In this document: positions 1 to 8,062 of the stretch, in pieces
Layout: every line of letters begins with the position of its first letter
Numbering within the stretch: position 1 is the first letter of the stretch
DNA from: Delta-02 sp964513565
GTDB lineage: Bacteria; Desulfobacterota; Syntrophorhabdia; Syntrophorhabdales; Syntrophorhabdaceae
Reading direction: 5' to 3'
NCBI GenBank assembly: GCA_964513565.1
Contig: CAZENE010000015.1
Span: 9,752 to 73,751, forward strand
Length of the DNA stretch: 64,000 nt
Notes under the pieces: generated by a model
The model's database searches: none
What the model was told of the DNA's origin: nothing
What the model saw: the letters and a program-made list of their open reading frames with translations, nothing else
Position numbers and translations under genes: made by a program

Positions 1-1
1 G

Positions 2-838
2 ATGGGAGAGGACTCACCAGGCCCTCTGCCTGAATTCCTGATGGCTATTGCAGGACCCATTTCGAGCCTGGTCCTTTCCGCGATCTTCTACGGCATCGTC
101 ATTTTTATTATAGATCCGGGCCCGATCGCCGGGGTTTTCTGGTACCTGGCAATGATCAACGTAATTCTGGCCATTTTCAATTTACTGCCCGCATTTCCGC
201 TGGATGGCGGCCGGGTCCTGCGCAGCGGTCTTTGGGCGTGGAAAAAGGACCTGCGTTGGGCTACGCGCGTTGCATCCCGTATTGGAACGGGTTTTGGGAT
301 ATTCATAATCGCTCTGGGGATCCTTCAATTTCTCACCGGCAATTTCCTGGGCGGGATGTGGTATTTCCTTATCGGGCTTTTCCTGAGAAACGCGGCGCGT
401 TCAGCATACGAGCAATTAATGATCCGCCAGGCACTAGAAGGTGAATCGGTCATGCGCTTCATGAACACGGAACCGATCACGGTAAGGCCGTCCATACTGG
501 TCAAAGATCTCGTTGATGACTATGTTTATAAATACCACCACAAAATGTTTCCCATTGTGGAAGATTCCGGGCAGCTGGTGGGCTGTGTCACGACCAGGCA
601 GGTGAACGATGTACCCCGTCAGGACTGGGAGAAAAAACACGTCGGGGATATCTCCCAGCCTTGCTCGGAGGAAAACGTCGTAGACCCCCAGACCGATGCG
701 ATGAAGGCCTTGTCGATAATGACACGAACCGGGGCAAGCCGCCTGCTCGTCGCGACCGGAAATAAACTCGTCGGCATACTGGCGCTCAAGGACATGCTCA
801 AATTCCTGTCACTGAAAGTAGAAATGGAAGAGACATAA
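2..838 (+). CDS. Site-2 protease (peptidase M50) with two CBS domains, 5'-truncated by window edge
   Basis: C-terminal part of an intramembrane zinc metalloprotease of the M50/SpoIVFB-like group. Several hydrophobic segments come first, then FPLDGGR at about residues 66-72, which matches the second zinc-ligand motif (consensus N/F-PxPxLDGG) of this family. A tandem CBS pair follows: 'FMNTEPITVRPSILVKDLV' and a second copy ending near 'LVGILALKDML'. CBS pairs in these proteases usually bind adenosyl nucleotides and gate activity. The HExxH catalytic motif is not visible and must lie upstream of base 1, so the listed ATG is internal and not the true start. The substrate cannot be inferred. The gene is followed 39 bp later by a lipoprotein gene on the same strand. 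Family assignment is firm; function is open. Confidence 0.85.
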   Translation: MGEDSPGPLPEFLMAIAGPISSLVLSAIFYGIVIFIIDPGPIAGVFWYLAMINVILAIFNLLPAFPLDGGRVLRSGLWAWKKDLRWATRVASRIGTGFGIFIIALGILQFLTGNFLGGMWYFLIGLFLRNAARSAYEQLMIRQALEGESVMRFMNTEPITVRPSILVKDLVDDYVYKYHHKMFPIVEDSGQLVGCVTTRQVNDVPRQDWEKKHVGDISQPCSEENVVDPQTDAMKALSIMTRTGASRLLVATGNKLVGILALKDMLKFLSLKVEMEET

Positions 839-877
839 GGCCTTAGGAAAGAACAATAATGGTAAAGAGAGGACCTC

Positions 878-1318
878 ATGAAACATGTAGCGTCGATAAT
901 GATTATCCTGGCGTTGTTTACCGCCGCAAGCTGTGACCTCAGAAAAGAATCCGCAAAAACGGAAGAACAAAGCCCGGTCCAGGAAGTGCGAAAGGATATC
1001 ACGCAGGATGCCCGGGAGGCGAGGATGACCCCGGAACAGGAGATGGCCCATTACAGGGAGGAAGCACGGGTAAAACTGGAACAATTCGATGAAAATATCA
1101 AGAAGATCCAGCAAGATACGGCGGATAAGCAAAAAGATGCAAAGTACAAAAAGGATATGGAAGATCTGAAAATATTGCGTGACACAGCCGCGCAAAAGCT
1201 TGCACAGCTGGAATCCGGCACCATGGAAACATGGGAAAAATTTAAAGCCGAGATGGACTATGCATTTACCCGGCTGGATGAACATTTCCGATACGTATCC
1301 GCGGAACATGGGTCGTAA
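878..1318 (+). CDS. Small helical lipoprotein, unknown function
   Basis: A 146-residue protein with a signal peptide ending in a lipobox-like TAASC (Cys at about residue 19), so it is probably a lipid-anchored envelope protein. The mature part is rich in Lys, Glu and Gln and is predicted coiled-coil or helical throughout, with no recognised catalytic motif. The start ATG is preceded by AGAGAGGA. The stop codon TAA is formed by the first unit of a CGTAAAA heptamer run (see repeat 1315-1461), so the present C-terminus may have been set by that repeat. It could be co-transcribed with the upstream protease (39-bp gap). I do not recognise the family beyond 'helical lipoprotein'. Confidence 0.75.
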   Translation: MKHVASIMIILALFTAASCDLRKESAKTEEQSPVQEVRKDITQDAREARMTPEQEMAHYREEARVKLEQFDENIKKIQQDTADKQKDAKYKKDMEDLKILRDTAAQKLAQLESGTMETWEKFKAEMDYAFTRLDEHFRYVSAEHGS

Positions 1319-1461
1319 AACGTATAACGCAAACTTTCAATAAATCAAAAATGTTGGATCCCGGCGTCAAGCGCCGGGATGACGGCTGAGAGTGATTCAA
1401 GCTATCGCCGGGATGACGGCGATTCAAATGACAGTCTGCGCGTTTGGGCCTTACGATTCGC
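1315..1461. repeat. Intergenic element with inverted heptamer arms and REP-like hairpins
   Basis: The left arm is a degenerate heptamer run (CGTAAAA, CGTATAA, CGCAAAC) that begins inside the stop codon of the lipoprotein gene. The right arm near 1450-1461 reads as the reverse complement (CCTTACGATTCGC) and reaches the end of the convergent glycosylase gene. Between them are two REP-like palindromic units. ATCCCGGC...GCGCCGGGAT at 1358-1380 forms a strong stem, and CGCCGGGATGACGGC recurs at 1406-1420. Confidence 0.6.
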
Positions 1462-1466
1462 AGTAA

Positions 1467-2261
1467 CTATATCTTCTGCGACTGTGGGCAGAAGTATGAT
1501 GTTCTGCCGGACACTTTGATGCTTTCTATCGGGCCTACGCATCCGGCAAATTTTCGTCTGCTTCTCCGGTAAGGAGTGATCCAGGATTCCGGGAATTTCC
1601 GCGGGTCGGCCCGGTATTCAATAGCCTTTCTCAGGACATGTTTTGTTTTCGTGAACAGCCGCTTCATCATCGCCTCATCGAGTTGGCTCATTTTGCGTGA
1701 AGGGTGAATGTTGGATTGATACATGATCTCGTCGGAATAAACATTACCGATCCCCGCGATCAGGGACTGGTCGGTAAGGGCGGCCTTTACGGTTGACCTT
1801 TTCGCCTTTGAAAGCGCCTTTTTGAAGGAAGACAAATCGAGGGACCTCGACATGGCGTCCGGACCGAGGTCATGCTGGCGTATGTAATCATCGACGCTGG
1901 GGATAAGCTCTATCCGTCCAAGCTTTCTCTGCGAGGCGTACGCCAGGTGGCTGCCCCGGGCAAACGATATGAGGAGCCGGTCAAAAGGAGGTTCTTCGGA
2001 ACGGTCCTTGAAATATTTAAGATATCCGGTCATGCCGAAATGCATGGCAAGCCAGCCATCGCGCGTGAGGTGAATAAAAAGATGTTTCCCATGTCTGCGT
2101 GATTCTTCGAACGAATTGCCTCTGAGGATCTCAACGAGTTTTTCCGGGGAAACTCCTTTTAAAATATTGTTGCTGAACACTTCGACATACTCAATGGTTT
2201 GATGAAGCGCGTTAAGATCAATATATTGTCTAAAAATTTCCACATCAGGTAATTCCGGCAT
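1467..2261 (-). CDS. Fpg/Nei-family DNA glycosylase with degenerate zinc finger
   Basis: A 264-residue base-excision repair enzyme of the formamidopyrimidine-DNA glycosylase/endonuclease VIII family. It starts MPELPDVE, giving the catalytic N-terminal proline and the adjacent glutamate after Met removal, and GKHLFIHL supplies the conserved lysine. A helix-2-turn-helix region follows ('QSLIAGIGNVYSDEI'). SD AGAGAGGT precedes the ATG. The C-terminal zinc finger normally has four Cys (CxxC...CxxC). Here only one Cys of each pair remains: FAGCVGP replaces CxxCGxP and CPQSQ replaces CPxCQ. Overall length is normal, so the gene looks intact but zinc coordination is doubtful. A minus-strand promoter lies at 2333-2360. 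Whether it acts on 8-oxoG (Fpg) or oxidised pyrimidines (Nei) is not decided here. Confidence 0.9.
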   Translation of the reverse strand: MPELPDVEIFRQYIDLNALHQTIEYVEVFSNNILKGVSPEKLVEILRGNSFEESRRHGKHLFIHLTRDGWLAMHFGMTGYLKYFKDRSEEPPFDRLLISFARGSHLAYASQRKLGRIELIPSVDDYIRQHDLGPDAMSRSLDLSSFKKALSKAKRSTVKAALTDQSLIAGIGNVYSDEIMYQSNIHPSRKMSQLDEAMMKRLFTKTKHVLRKAIEYRADPRKFPESWITPYRRSRRKFAGCVGPIESIKVSGRTSYFCPQSQKI

Positions 2262-2332
2262 AAAAACCTCTCTTGCCGCGGCGTCGAATACATTTGTGAT
2301 TGCCTCAAAAGGTTTGAGTGCACTCTATTCAC

Positions 2333-2360
2333 ACTATAGGCATGAAAATAAATGTGTCAA
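2333..2360 (-). promoter_or_regulatory. Predicted sigma-70 promoter of the DNA glycosylase
   Basis: On the minus strand TTGACA (2360-2355), a 16-bp spacer and TATAGT (2338-2333) form a good promoter about 70 bp upstream of the ATG at 2261. With the divergent mla promoter it accounts for most of the 354-bp gap 2262-2615. Nothing else is evident there. Confidence 0.6.
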
Positions 2361-2438
2361 TTTGACGGTACATAAAAGCATATCGAAATCTTATGGTTGC
2401 GTTTCGGAAAATTTCTTTTCATCTTTAGTTTCGTTTTG

Positions 2439-2468
2439 TTGACAGCACGGCGCAAGGTTTCATATAAT
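2439..2468 (+). promoter_or_regulatory. Predicted sigma-70 promoter of the mla operon
   Basis: TTGACA (2439-2444), an 18-bp spacer and TATAAT (2463-2468) give perfect -35 and -10 hexamers. The start site would be near 2475, leaving an untranslated leader of about 140 nt before mlaE. No riboswitch fold was recognised in the leader. Confidence 0.75.
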
Positions 2469-2615
2469 GGCGTACGGGATCGAATTTTTTTGGTTATCCC
2501 ATTAAATTGCCGATCTGGTCGCATCCCGGTCTTTTAAGCGCGAACAGGATGTCTATTGTAAGATATGAATGATCAGGCTGATACTGCAGGGCCCATTGGG
2601 GAAGGAACTTAAGCC

Positions 2616-3464
2616 ATGGACGGACAGAGCAAATTTTCCGCGAGGACTGTATCTGTACCATTATCCCGGAAGCCGGGTCCCATCGTCGCCTTTTTTGGCC
2701 CCATCGGGGCTTTTGCAATACGTACGTTGGGCAATATCGGTGCACTGGCAATTTTTTTCTCTCTGGCGTTCATTAATATTTTCCGTCCAAAACAGCTGCG
2801 TGAGATCGTAAGCCAGACCTATTACATCGGGGCAAAATCATCCTTGATCGTGATGCTCGTAGGCTTGTTCACCGGAATGGTGCTCGGGCTCCAGCTTTTC
2901 TACACGCTGGTCAAGTTCGGTTCGGTCGGTGCATTGGGGTCTGCGATCGCGTTATCCCTTATCCGTGAGCTTGGTCCGGTGCTTACGGCTATAATGATAG
3001 CCGCCCGCGCCGGTTCCGCGATGGCCGCGGAGATCGGCATCCTGCGTAATTCGGAGCAGATCGACGCCCTTTATGCAATGGGTGTGGACCCCTTGCGCTA
3101 TTTGATCAGCCCGAGGATAGCCGCTTCCATAATCAGTTTCCCCCTGCTTACCGCTTTTTTTGATCTTATCGGCATACTCGGGGGGTACATTACCGGGGTT
3201 CTCCTTCTCGGCACAAATGCGGGAACCTATTTCTATCGTGTCCAGTCCTCCCTGGGCATGATCGACATCCGGGGGGGGTTCATTAAGGCCCTTGTCTTTG
3301 GGGCCATTGTCTCATGCGTCTGCTGTTTTCAAGGTTATTTCTGCCACATGAGGAAAGATGGGTTCGGCGCCAAATCTGTCGGCTTGGCAACGGTATCGGC
3401 AGTTGTTATCTCGTGTGTTTTGATCCTGGTGTCCGATTACGTCGTCACGTCGTTCTTGATGTAG
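2616..3464 (+). CDS. mlaE: MlaE-family phospholipid ABC transporter permease
   Basis: Inner-membrane permease of the Mla (maintenance of lipid asymmetry) system, which moves phospholipids between the inner and outer membranes. The 282 residues contain the DUF140/MlaE core: a hydrophobic N-terminal helix, 'LVGLFTGMVLGLQLFYTL', the conserved ELGPVLTAIMIAARAGSA segment that couples to the ATPase, and three to four further membrane helices. An N-terminal extension of about 30 polar residues precedes the core. SD AAGGA lies upstream of the ATG. It is the first gene of mlaEFDCA, 7 bp from mlaF, behind a near-consensus promoter. Orthology is clear; transport direction is not inferable. Confidence 0.93.
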   Translation: MDGQSKFSARTVSVPLSRKPGPIVAFFGPIGAFAIRTLGNIGALAIFFSLAFINIFRPKQLREIVSQTYYIGAKSSLIVMLVGLFTGMVLGLQLFYTLVKFGSVGALGSAIALSLIRELGPVLTAIMIAARAGSAMAAEIGILRNSEQIDALYAMGVDPLRYLISPRIAASIISFPLLTAFFDLIGILGGYITGVLLLGTNAGTYFYRVQSSLGMIDIRGGFIKALVFGAIVSCVCCFQGYFCHMRKDGFGAKSVGLATVSAVVISCVLILVSDYVVTSFLM

Positions 3465-3471
3465 GGAAGGT

Positions 3472-4716
3472 ATGGAAACACCACTGATAGAATTCAGGAA
3501 TGTCACGAAACGGTTCAACGGAAAAACCGTGCTGGACAATATCAATCTGAGCATTTTCGAGAATCAGGTCACGACGATCATTGGAAAAAGCGGCACCGGG
3601 AAGAGCGTGCTTCTCAAACATATTATCGGCCTCCTGAAACCGGATGAAGGTTCGATCCTTTTCCAAGGCCAACCGGTCAGCAAGATGAAAAGAGCGGAAT
3701 GGGAGGGACACCGCAAAGAGATAGCGTATCTGTTCCAGAACAACGCACTTTTTGATTCCATGACCGTTTTTGATAATGTGGCATTTCCTTTACGCAAGAC
3801 AACCAGGTTAAGCAAGGGCGAAATAGAGAAGCGGGTTATGAAGAGGATCGAAGACCTGGAACTTGTGGAGGCGGTCGGGAAATTCCCTTCTGAACTTTCC
3901 GGCGGCATGCAAAAACGTGTCGCGCTGGCACGGGCGCTTGTGACCGATCCCAAGATAGTGCTTTTTGACGAACCGACAACCGGTCAGGACCCCATCCGGA
4001 AGAATATGATCCTAAGCATGATCATGCATTACAGGAAGAAGTTTGGCTTTACTGCCGTAATGATAAGCCATGACATCCCGGATGTATTTTTTATTTCGGA
4101 CCGGGTGATCATACTCTGGGAGGGAAGTGTCGGTTTTGAGGGACCGTACGAGGAAGCCCTGCGGTTGAAAGTGCCCATGATCGAGGAGTTCTTGCGAAGC
4201 CTTGACGGCTTTGAGGACCAACTGACGGGTCTTTTATCGCGGGAAGCGTTTAAGATGCATTATTCGGCCATGCTCGGAAACGCGTCCGTGGAAAAAACGA
4301 CAGCCGCATTGTTTAGCGTCCGGCTGAATATTCTTTACGAAGCCTTGGGGGCGCAGGCCTCCGTCGAGGTTCTCAAGGCGCTCGGGGAGTATACGAACCG
4401 CTACTTCAACAATGTCGGTGGATTCTCGGCCCGTCACAGCAGGGATGAAATTCTGACCATCTTTCCCCACAAGGATATCGACGAGGCCAGGAAACTGGTA
4501 CAGGATTTTGCGCACAAATTGACGGACAGTGTAATTGACCGGATCAGGAGCGTTGTTTCGTCGGGACCAGGGTCAGAAACATGTTTCGACATCTATATAC
4601 GCGCCGGAGTAATGGAAGTTTCCCCTGATGATTCCATAGAACAGATAATCGAAAAGGGACGTGAAGAACAGGAGATCATTTCAAAATACCGCTGTGATTT
4701 TGGAGGTAAAGAATAA
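3472..4716 (+). CDS. mlaF: MlaF ABC ATPase fused to a degenerate GGDEF-like domain
   Basis: Residues 1-240 are a standard Mla transporter ATPase: Walker A GKSGTGKS (38-45), signature LSGGM (142-146), Walker B VLFDEP (163-168) and switch His200. Typical MlaF is about 270 residues, but this protein has 414. Residues about 249-405 align by motif order with a diguanylate-cyclase (GGDEF) fold: DQLTGLLSREAF for DxLTGLxNRRxF, SRDEI (323-327) at the GGDEF loop, 'IFPHKDIDEAR' after it, and a final 'RAGVMEVSPDDSIEQII' like the SIGxA strand. The metal-binding Asp pair of the first strand is replaced (VRLNILY), so cyclase activity is unlikely. A regulatory or nucleotide-sensing role is my inference. It overlaps mlaD by one base (TAATG). 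Confidence 0.9.
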   Translation: METPLIEFRNVTKRFNGKTVLDNINLSIFENQVTTIIGKSGTGKSVLLKHIIGLLKPDEGSILFQGQPVSKMKRAEWEGHRKEIAYLFQNNALFDSMTVFDNVAFPLRKTTRLSKGEIEKRVMKRIEDLELVEAVGKFPSELSGGMQKRVALARALVTDPKIVLFDEPTTGQDPIRKNMILSMIMHYRKKFGFTAVMISHDIPDVFFISDRVIILWEGSVGFEGPYEEALRLKVPMIEEFLRSLDGFEDQLTGLLSREAFKMHYSAMLGNASVEKTTAALFSVRLNILYEALGAQASVEVLKALGEYTNRYFNNVGGFSARHSRDEILTIFPHKDIDEARKLVQDFAHKLTDSVIDRIRSVVSSGPGSETCFDIYIRAGVMEVSPDDSIEQIIEKGREEQEIISKYRCDFGGKE

Positions 4717-5201
4717 TGAAAAAATATTCAATGGAGACAGCGGTGGGCATCTTCATTGTGGTCGGTTTGATCTGCGTGGGGTATATGACGGTGAAGCTTG
4801 GCAATGTGTCGCTGTTCGGCGATAAGACATATCCGCTTTTTGCACGGTTCACGTCGGTTGCCGGCCTTCGCGTGGGCAGTTCGGTGGAGGTTTTCGGGAT
4901 CCAGGTCGGTAGTGTTGAAAGCCTGAATATAGATCATGAAAGGCAGATGGGCATTGTAGGAATGAAGATCGATAAGAATGCGGTAATATATGATGATGCA
5001 AGCGCGACAATCAAGACTGCCGGGCTTATTGGCGATAAATATGTTAAACTGGACCCGGGTGGATCGGGTGAGGCGCTGAAGCCGAAATCCTTTATAGTTC
5101 AGACATCGGTGCCTGCAGATATTGAAGACCTAATAGGCAAATACGCCTTTGGGGATGTGAAGAAGGATGAAGGCAAGGAGAATGGAGAACCTGCCAGGTA
5201 A
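4716..5201 (+). CDS. mlaD: MlaD-like MCE-domain lipid transport protein
   Basis: A 161-residue inner-membrane-anchored periplasmic protein. One N-terminal transmembrane helix (about residues 7-27) is followed by a single MCE domain with the usual 'FTSVAGLRVGSSVEVFGIQVG' start and 'TAGLIGDKYVKLDPGG' end. MlaD forms a hexameric lipid tunnel bound to the MlaEF complex. The length is slightly below that of E. coli MlaD, and the C-terminal tail is short and charged. Translation is probably coupled to mlaF through the TAATG junction, and SD TGGAGG lies in the end of mlaF. Start choice is therefore secure. Confidence 0.92.
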   Translation: MKKYSMETAVGIFIVVGLICVGYMTVKLGNVSLFGDKTYPLFARFTSVAGLRVGSSVEVFGIQVGSVESLNIDHERQMGIVGMKIDKNAVIYDDASATIKTAGLIGDKYVKLDPGGSGEALKPKSFIVQTSVPADIEDLIGKYAFGDVKKDEGKENGEPAR

Positions 5202-5215
5202 TAAAGGAGGATATT

Positions 5216-5812
5216 TTGAAAAGACTATTATCCGTTTTCATAATATTTTTTGTAATGCTTGTCCCATTGTGCCTGATCGCCGGGCCTGCTTTTGATTCTG
5301 TAAAGACAAACGTCAACGCCGTTATCGATGTCCTCAGGGATCCCAAGCTTAAGGGGCCCGCGGGGAAGAAGGCCAAGGAACAAAAAATAGAGACTATCGC
5401 CGATAAATTGTTTGATTATGTCGAGCTGTCTAAAAGGACCCTTGGCCTCAACTGGAATAAATTCACTGTCGATCAGCGCAAGGAATTCGTCGAACTCTTC
5501 AAGGGGATGCTGAGAGATACCTATATCGATAGAATTACGACATACACGAACGAAAAAGTAACTTACATAAAAGAATTCCCGCTTACGGAAAATACGGTCG
5601 AAGTCCAGACCGCCATTATTTCTGCAAGAGGGCAAACCCCGATCAATTATAGGGCAATTAAAAAAAATAACGAATGGAAGGTCTATGATGTCGTGATAGA
5701 AGGCGTGAGCCTGGTCAGCAATTATCGTACTCAATTCAGGGACATCCTCGGCAATAACCCTCCGCAGACGCTTATCGATACCTTGCGCAATAAAAAGGCA
5801 GGAAATAAATGA
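5216..5812 (+). CDS. mlaC: MlaC-family periplasmic phospholipid-binding protein
   Basis: A 198-residue secreted protein of the MlaC/Ttg2D family, the soluble carrier that shuttles phospholipid between MlaA and MlaD. It has a signal peptide (MKRLLSVFIIFFVML..., cleavage near AGPA). The family core follows, with 'KLFDYVELSKRTLGLNWNK', 'EFVELFKGMLRDTYIDRI' and 'YDVVIEGVSLVSNYRTQF'. The start is TTG at 5216, chosen because AAAGGAGG stands 5 bp upstream and no in-frame ATG comes early. The gene lies 14 bp after mlaD and overlaps mlaA by 4 bp (ATGA). Assignment is firm. Confidence 0.93.
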   Translation: MKRLLSVFIIFFVMLVPLCLIAGPAFDSVKTNVNAVIDVLRDPKLKGPAGKKAKEQKIETIADKLFDYVELSKRTLGLNWNKFTVDQRKEFVELFKGMLRDTYIDRITTYTNEKVTYIKEFPLTENTVEVQTAIISARGQTPINYRAIKKNNEWKVYDVVIEGVSLVSNYRTQFRDILGNNPPQTLIDTLRNKKAGNK

Positions 5813-6783
5813 GATATTGGTATGAGGTGAAGGCAAAACATCTTTTGAGGAAGATGCCCTTTTTCAAGACAGGGATGCTGTTTACCATCATGCTAATTCT
5901 CTGCTCCGGCAGTTCAATGCTCCATGCTCAGGATCATAATTCGGTATCGATTCGTGCCCTTCACGATGGGCAGGCCGTGATGACGGGGGCCCTCACTGAA
6001 AAAGAGGAAGGCGTACCTGCAGTACAGACCGCATCCCCGGGGACCCCGGACGATGAATATGGAGACGTAACCCCCGAAGAACTGGGCCCGGCCTCTAAAG
6101 ACCGGAAGTCATCGGATGAATATGGAGACATTGCACCGGGTGATATTGCAGGGGCGGAGGGACAGGAAGAGGTATACGACCCGGTCAGGCCTTTCAATAC
6201 GGCTATGTATCATTTCAATGACAAGCTTTACTTCTGGGCATGGAAGCCCGTATCAACAGGCTATAAAAAGGTCGTGCCCGGAGAGGTCAGAGGGATTCTG
6301 CTCAATTTCTATGAAAATTTAAAGGCCCCGGTACGGATCATAAACAACCTGCTGCAGGGCGACGCGGCCCATGCGGGGACCGAGTTTTTGAGCCTTCTCA
6401 TCAATTCGACGATAGGGTTCTGGGGATTGAGAAACTGCGCGCAGGAATGTTACGGCATTCAGCGTGATTATGCCGATTTCGGACAGACACTCGGGAAGTG
6501 GGGGGTTGGATACGGTTTTTACCTCGTATTACCGTTTTTAGGTCCGTCGACTGTCCGTGACGGCACGGGTCTTCTGATTGATTGGCCGATGAGGCCGACA
6601 TCATATCTCGGAGAACAATTTTTGAACGATTATAATGTGGGGATATATATTCATGAGAGGGTCAATTTTACCTCGTTCCATCTCGGTGAATATGAGGCTC
6701 TCAAGGATGCGTCTGTGGACCCGTATTTAGCGATGCGCGATATATATATGCAGTATCGCAACAATCTTATCCAAAAGCATTGA
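5809..6783 (+). CDS. mlaA: MlaA (VacJ)-family outer-membrane lipid export protein
   Basis: A 324-residue protein with the MlaA domain at residues about 123-315 ('DPVRPFNTAMYHFNDKLYFW', 'VRIINNLLQGD', 'LINSTIGFWGLRN', 'GQTLGKWGVGYGFYLVLPF', 'GPSTVRDGTG'). MlaA forms a ring in the outer membrane that removes mislocalised phospholipids. Unlike E. coli MlaA there is no good lipobox. The only N-terminal Cys (residue 32) is preceded by L-I-L, and a signal peptidase I site near LHA/Q looks better. Residues about 65-120 are an acidic linker with an imperfect duplication of a DEYGDxxP unit. Last gene of mlaEFDCA, with ATGA overlap to mlaC. Confidence 0.92.
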   Translation: MRYWYEVKAKHLLRKMPFFKTGMLFTIMLILCSGSSMLHAQDHNSVSIRALHDGQAVMTGALTEKEEGVPAVQTASPGTPDDEYGDVTPEELGPASKDRKSSDEYGDIAPGDIAGAEGQEEVYDPVRPFNTAMYHFNDKLYFWAWKPVSTGYKKVVPGEVRGILLNFYENLKAPVRIINNLLQGDAAHAGTEFLSLLINSTIGFWGLRNCAQECYGIQRDYADFGQTLGKWGVGYGFYLVLPFLGPSTVRDGTGLLIDWPMRPTSYLGEQFLNDYNVGIYIHERVNFTSFHLGEYEALKDASVDPYLAMRDIYMQYRNNLIQKH

Positions 6784-6807
6784 TCAAAGAACCAGCTGTG
6801 TCCAGCC

Positions 6808-6839
6808 GGCGATATAATAGGTAAATGCCCTATATCGCC
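6808..6839. other. Stem-loop after mlaA
   Basis: GGCGATATA pairs with TATATCGCC across a 14-nt loop, 25 bp after the mlaA stop. No T-tract follows, so it is not a canonical intrinsic terminator. It may protect or attenuate the mla transcript. Confidence 0.4.
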
Positions 6840-6945
6840 CCGGTCAGCCCTCGAGGGGATCACCCCGGACAAAAACGATACAGTTCCATGAAAAAATGGA
6901 ATACAATAAACTTGGATGTTATCGCCGATCCGGGGAGGAACGGGT

Positions 6946-7593
6946 ATGTCTCTTTTGTTCATTCAATACTGGGATATTATCGAAGGGAAAGAGGATGACT
7001 ATGCCGGATATTTCAATGATACCTATCTTCCGGCAATAGCAACGCTTGGATTCGTCCCGGTCGGGGGATACTACGTTGAGATCGGCTTCGGTCCCCGGAC
7101 CATCGCAGTATTTTCATCGGAAAGCCTCGGTGAGATCTCCGGTATTATAGCGCGAGCAGATTTCAGGGACCTTACATTGGGTTTGAAGAAATATGTCGCG
7201 AACTTCAACAATACTGTTTTGGAGCCTCAGGGCACGGTCAAGACCGGAAAATACCCGGTGCAGAAAAGCGTTTGGAAGTTTAACCAGTATTACGACCTCA
7301 AACCGGAGATGAGGGAAGAATACGAGCAATTTCTTGTCCATGAATACGTACCCCGGATGGAAAAATTGGATTACTTCAAGGTCACTAATTGCTGGAATGT
7401 AATACTCGGCGGTTTCTGCGATATAATCCTGGAATTTACGTTCAAGGAACCTGAAGATATCGGCAAGCTTCTCAAGAATGAAGATTTCTTACGTTATACC
7501 GGGCGGCTTAAGAGGAAATACATAACGAAGTACACGAACCGTGTCCAGAGAAGCACGCAATGGTTCAGAGAGCCGAAATGGTTTCGGCTTTGA
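6946..7593 (+). CDS. Conserved protein, probable tandem dimeric alpha/beta-barrel repeats
   Basis: A 215-residue soluble protein with no signal peptide. Two halves share the same pattern: 'FIQYWDIIEGKEDDYAGYF' at residues 5-23 and 'FNQYYDLKPEMREEYEQFL' at about 107-125. Each is followed by a strand rich in G and F and a helix with 'EDIGKLLKNEDFLRY'-like sequence. This resembles ferredoxin-like dimeric alpha/beta-barrel folds (EthD/NIPSNAP-type) duplicated in one chain. That is a fold guess from pattern only. The start ATG at 6946 has GGGGAGG upstream; an in-frame upstream codon lacks an SD. No catalytic residues are recognised. It lies between mla and a convergent DUF2845 gene, 17 bp from the latter. 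Confidence 0.65.
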   Translation: MSLLFIQYWDIIEGKEDDYAGYFNDTYLPAIATLGFVPVGGYYVEIGFGPRTIAVFSSESLGEISGIIARADFRDLTLGLKKYVANFNNTVLEPQGTVKTGKYPVQKSVWKFNQYYDLKPEMREEYEQFLVHEYVPRMEKLDYFKVTNCWNVILGGFCDIILEFTFKEPEDIGKLLKNEDFLRYTGRLKRKYITKYTNRVQRSTQWFREPKWFRL

Positions 7594-7610
7594 AAGTTGT
7601 AATGTTCGGG

Positions 7611-7982
7611 CTACCTGCAGGTGCCCGACCCAAACCCGCGATCTAATGCCTGAATATTTGTAAGCGTATCACCGGTAAAAGTCAATTTGTAAATAAAATC
7701 GGTGCTGCCGCAATTGTAGATCATTACAGTGGTTGGGGTGATGTTTTGCGCGTGCGACCGGCCATAGGCACCGCCCCCCAGGACGGCGTCCATATGCTGG
7801 ACCTCCGTGGGCTCTCCGCACCGTAGTTTAACCACGTACATTGAATCACCCGTCCGGACGACCTCGGGGCCGCAGCGCAGCATTCCCGTAGTAAAAACTT
7901 CGCATGGTGCCGGCCGTGCAAAACCCAAAACGAACATCAGTATATAAACAGAAGCCAGGAATACTATCGTGTATACCCTCAT
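7611..7982 (-). CDS. DUF2845 family secreted protein
   Basis: A 123-residue protein with an N-terminal signal or membrane segment (about residues 5-25). A small Cys-containing domain follows: 'MLRCGPEVVRTGDSMYVVKLRCGEPTEV', then a Tyr/Asn 'MIYNCGSTDFIYKLTFTGDTLTNI' and a Gly-rich end. This order (RCG...GD...V...CGEP...Y..G...F...LTF..G.L..I) is that of DUF2845, a periplasmic family of unknown role common in proteobacteria. SD GGGAGGG precedes the ATG. It is the only gene in its transcript as far as I can see. Confidence 0.75.
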   Translation of the reverse strand: MRVYTIVFLASVYILMFVLGFARPAPCEVFTTGMLRCGPEVVRTGDSMYVVKLRCGEPTEVQHMDAVLGGGAYGRSHAQNITPTTVMIYNCGSTDFIYKLTFTGDTLTNIQALDRGFGSGTCR

Positions 7983-8062
7983 CTCATCCCTCCCATAACT
8001 TCATCATCCCCCATTTCTCCAATATAAGCATATTGTTAAAATCTTCAACGTGAAAACCCGGC

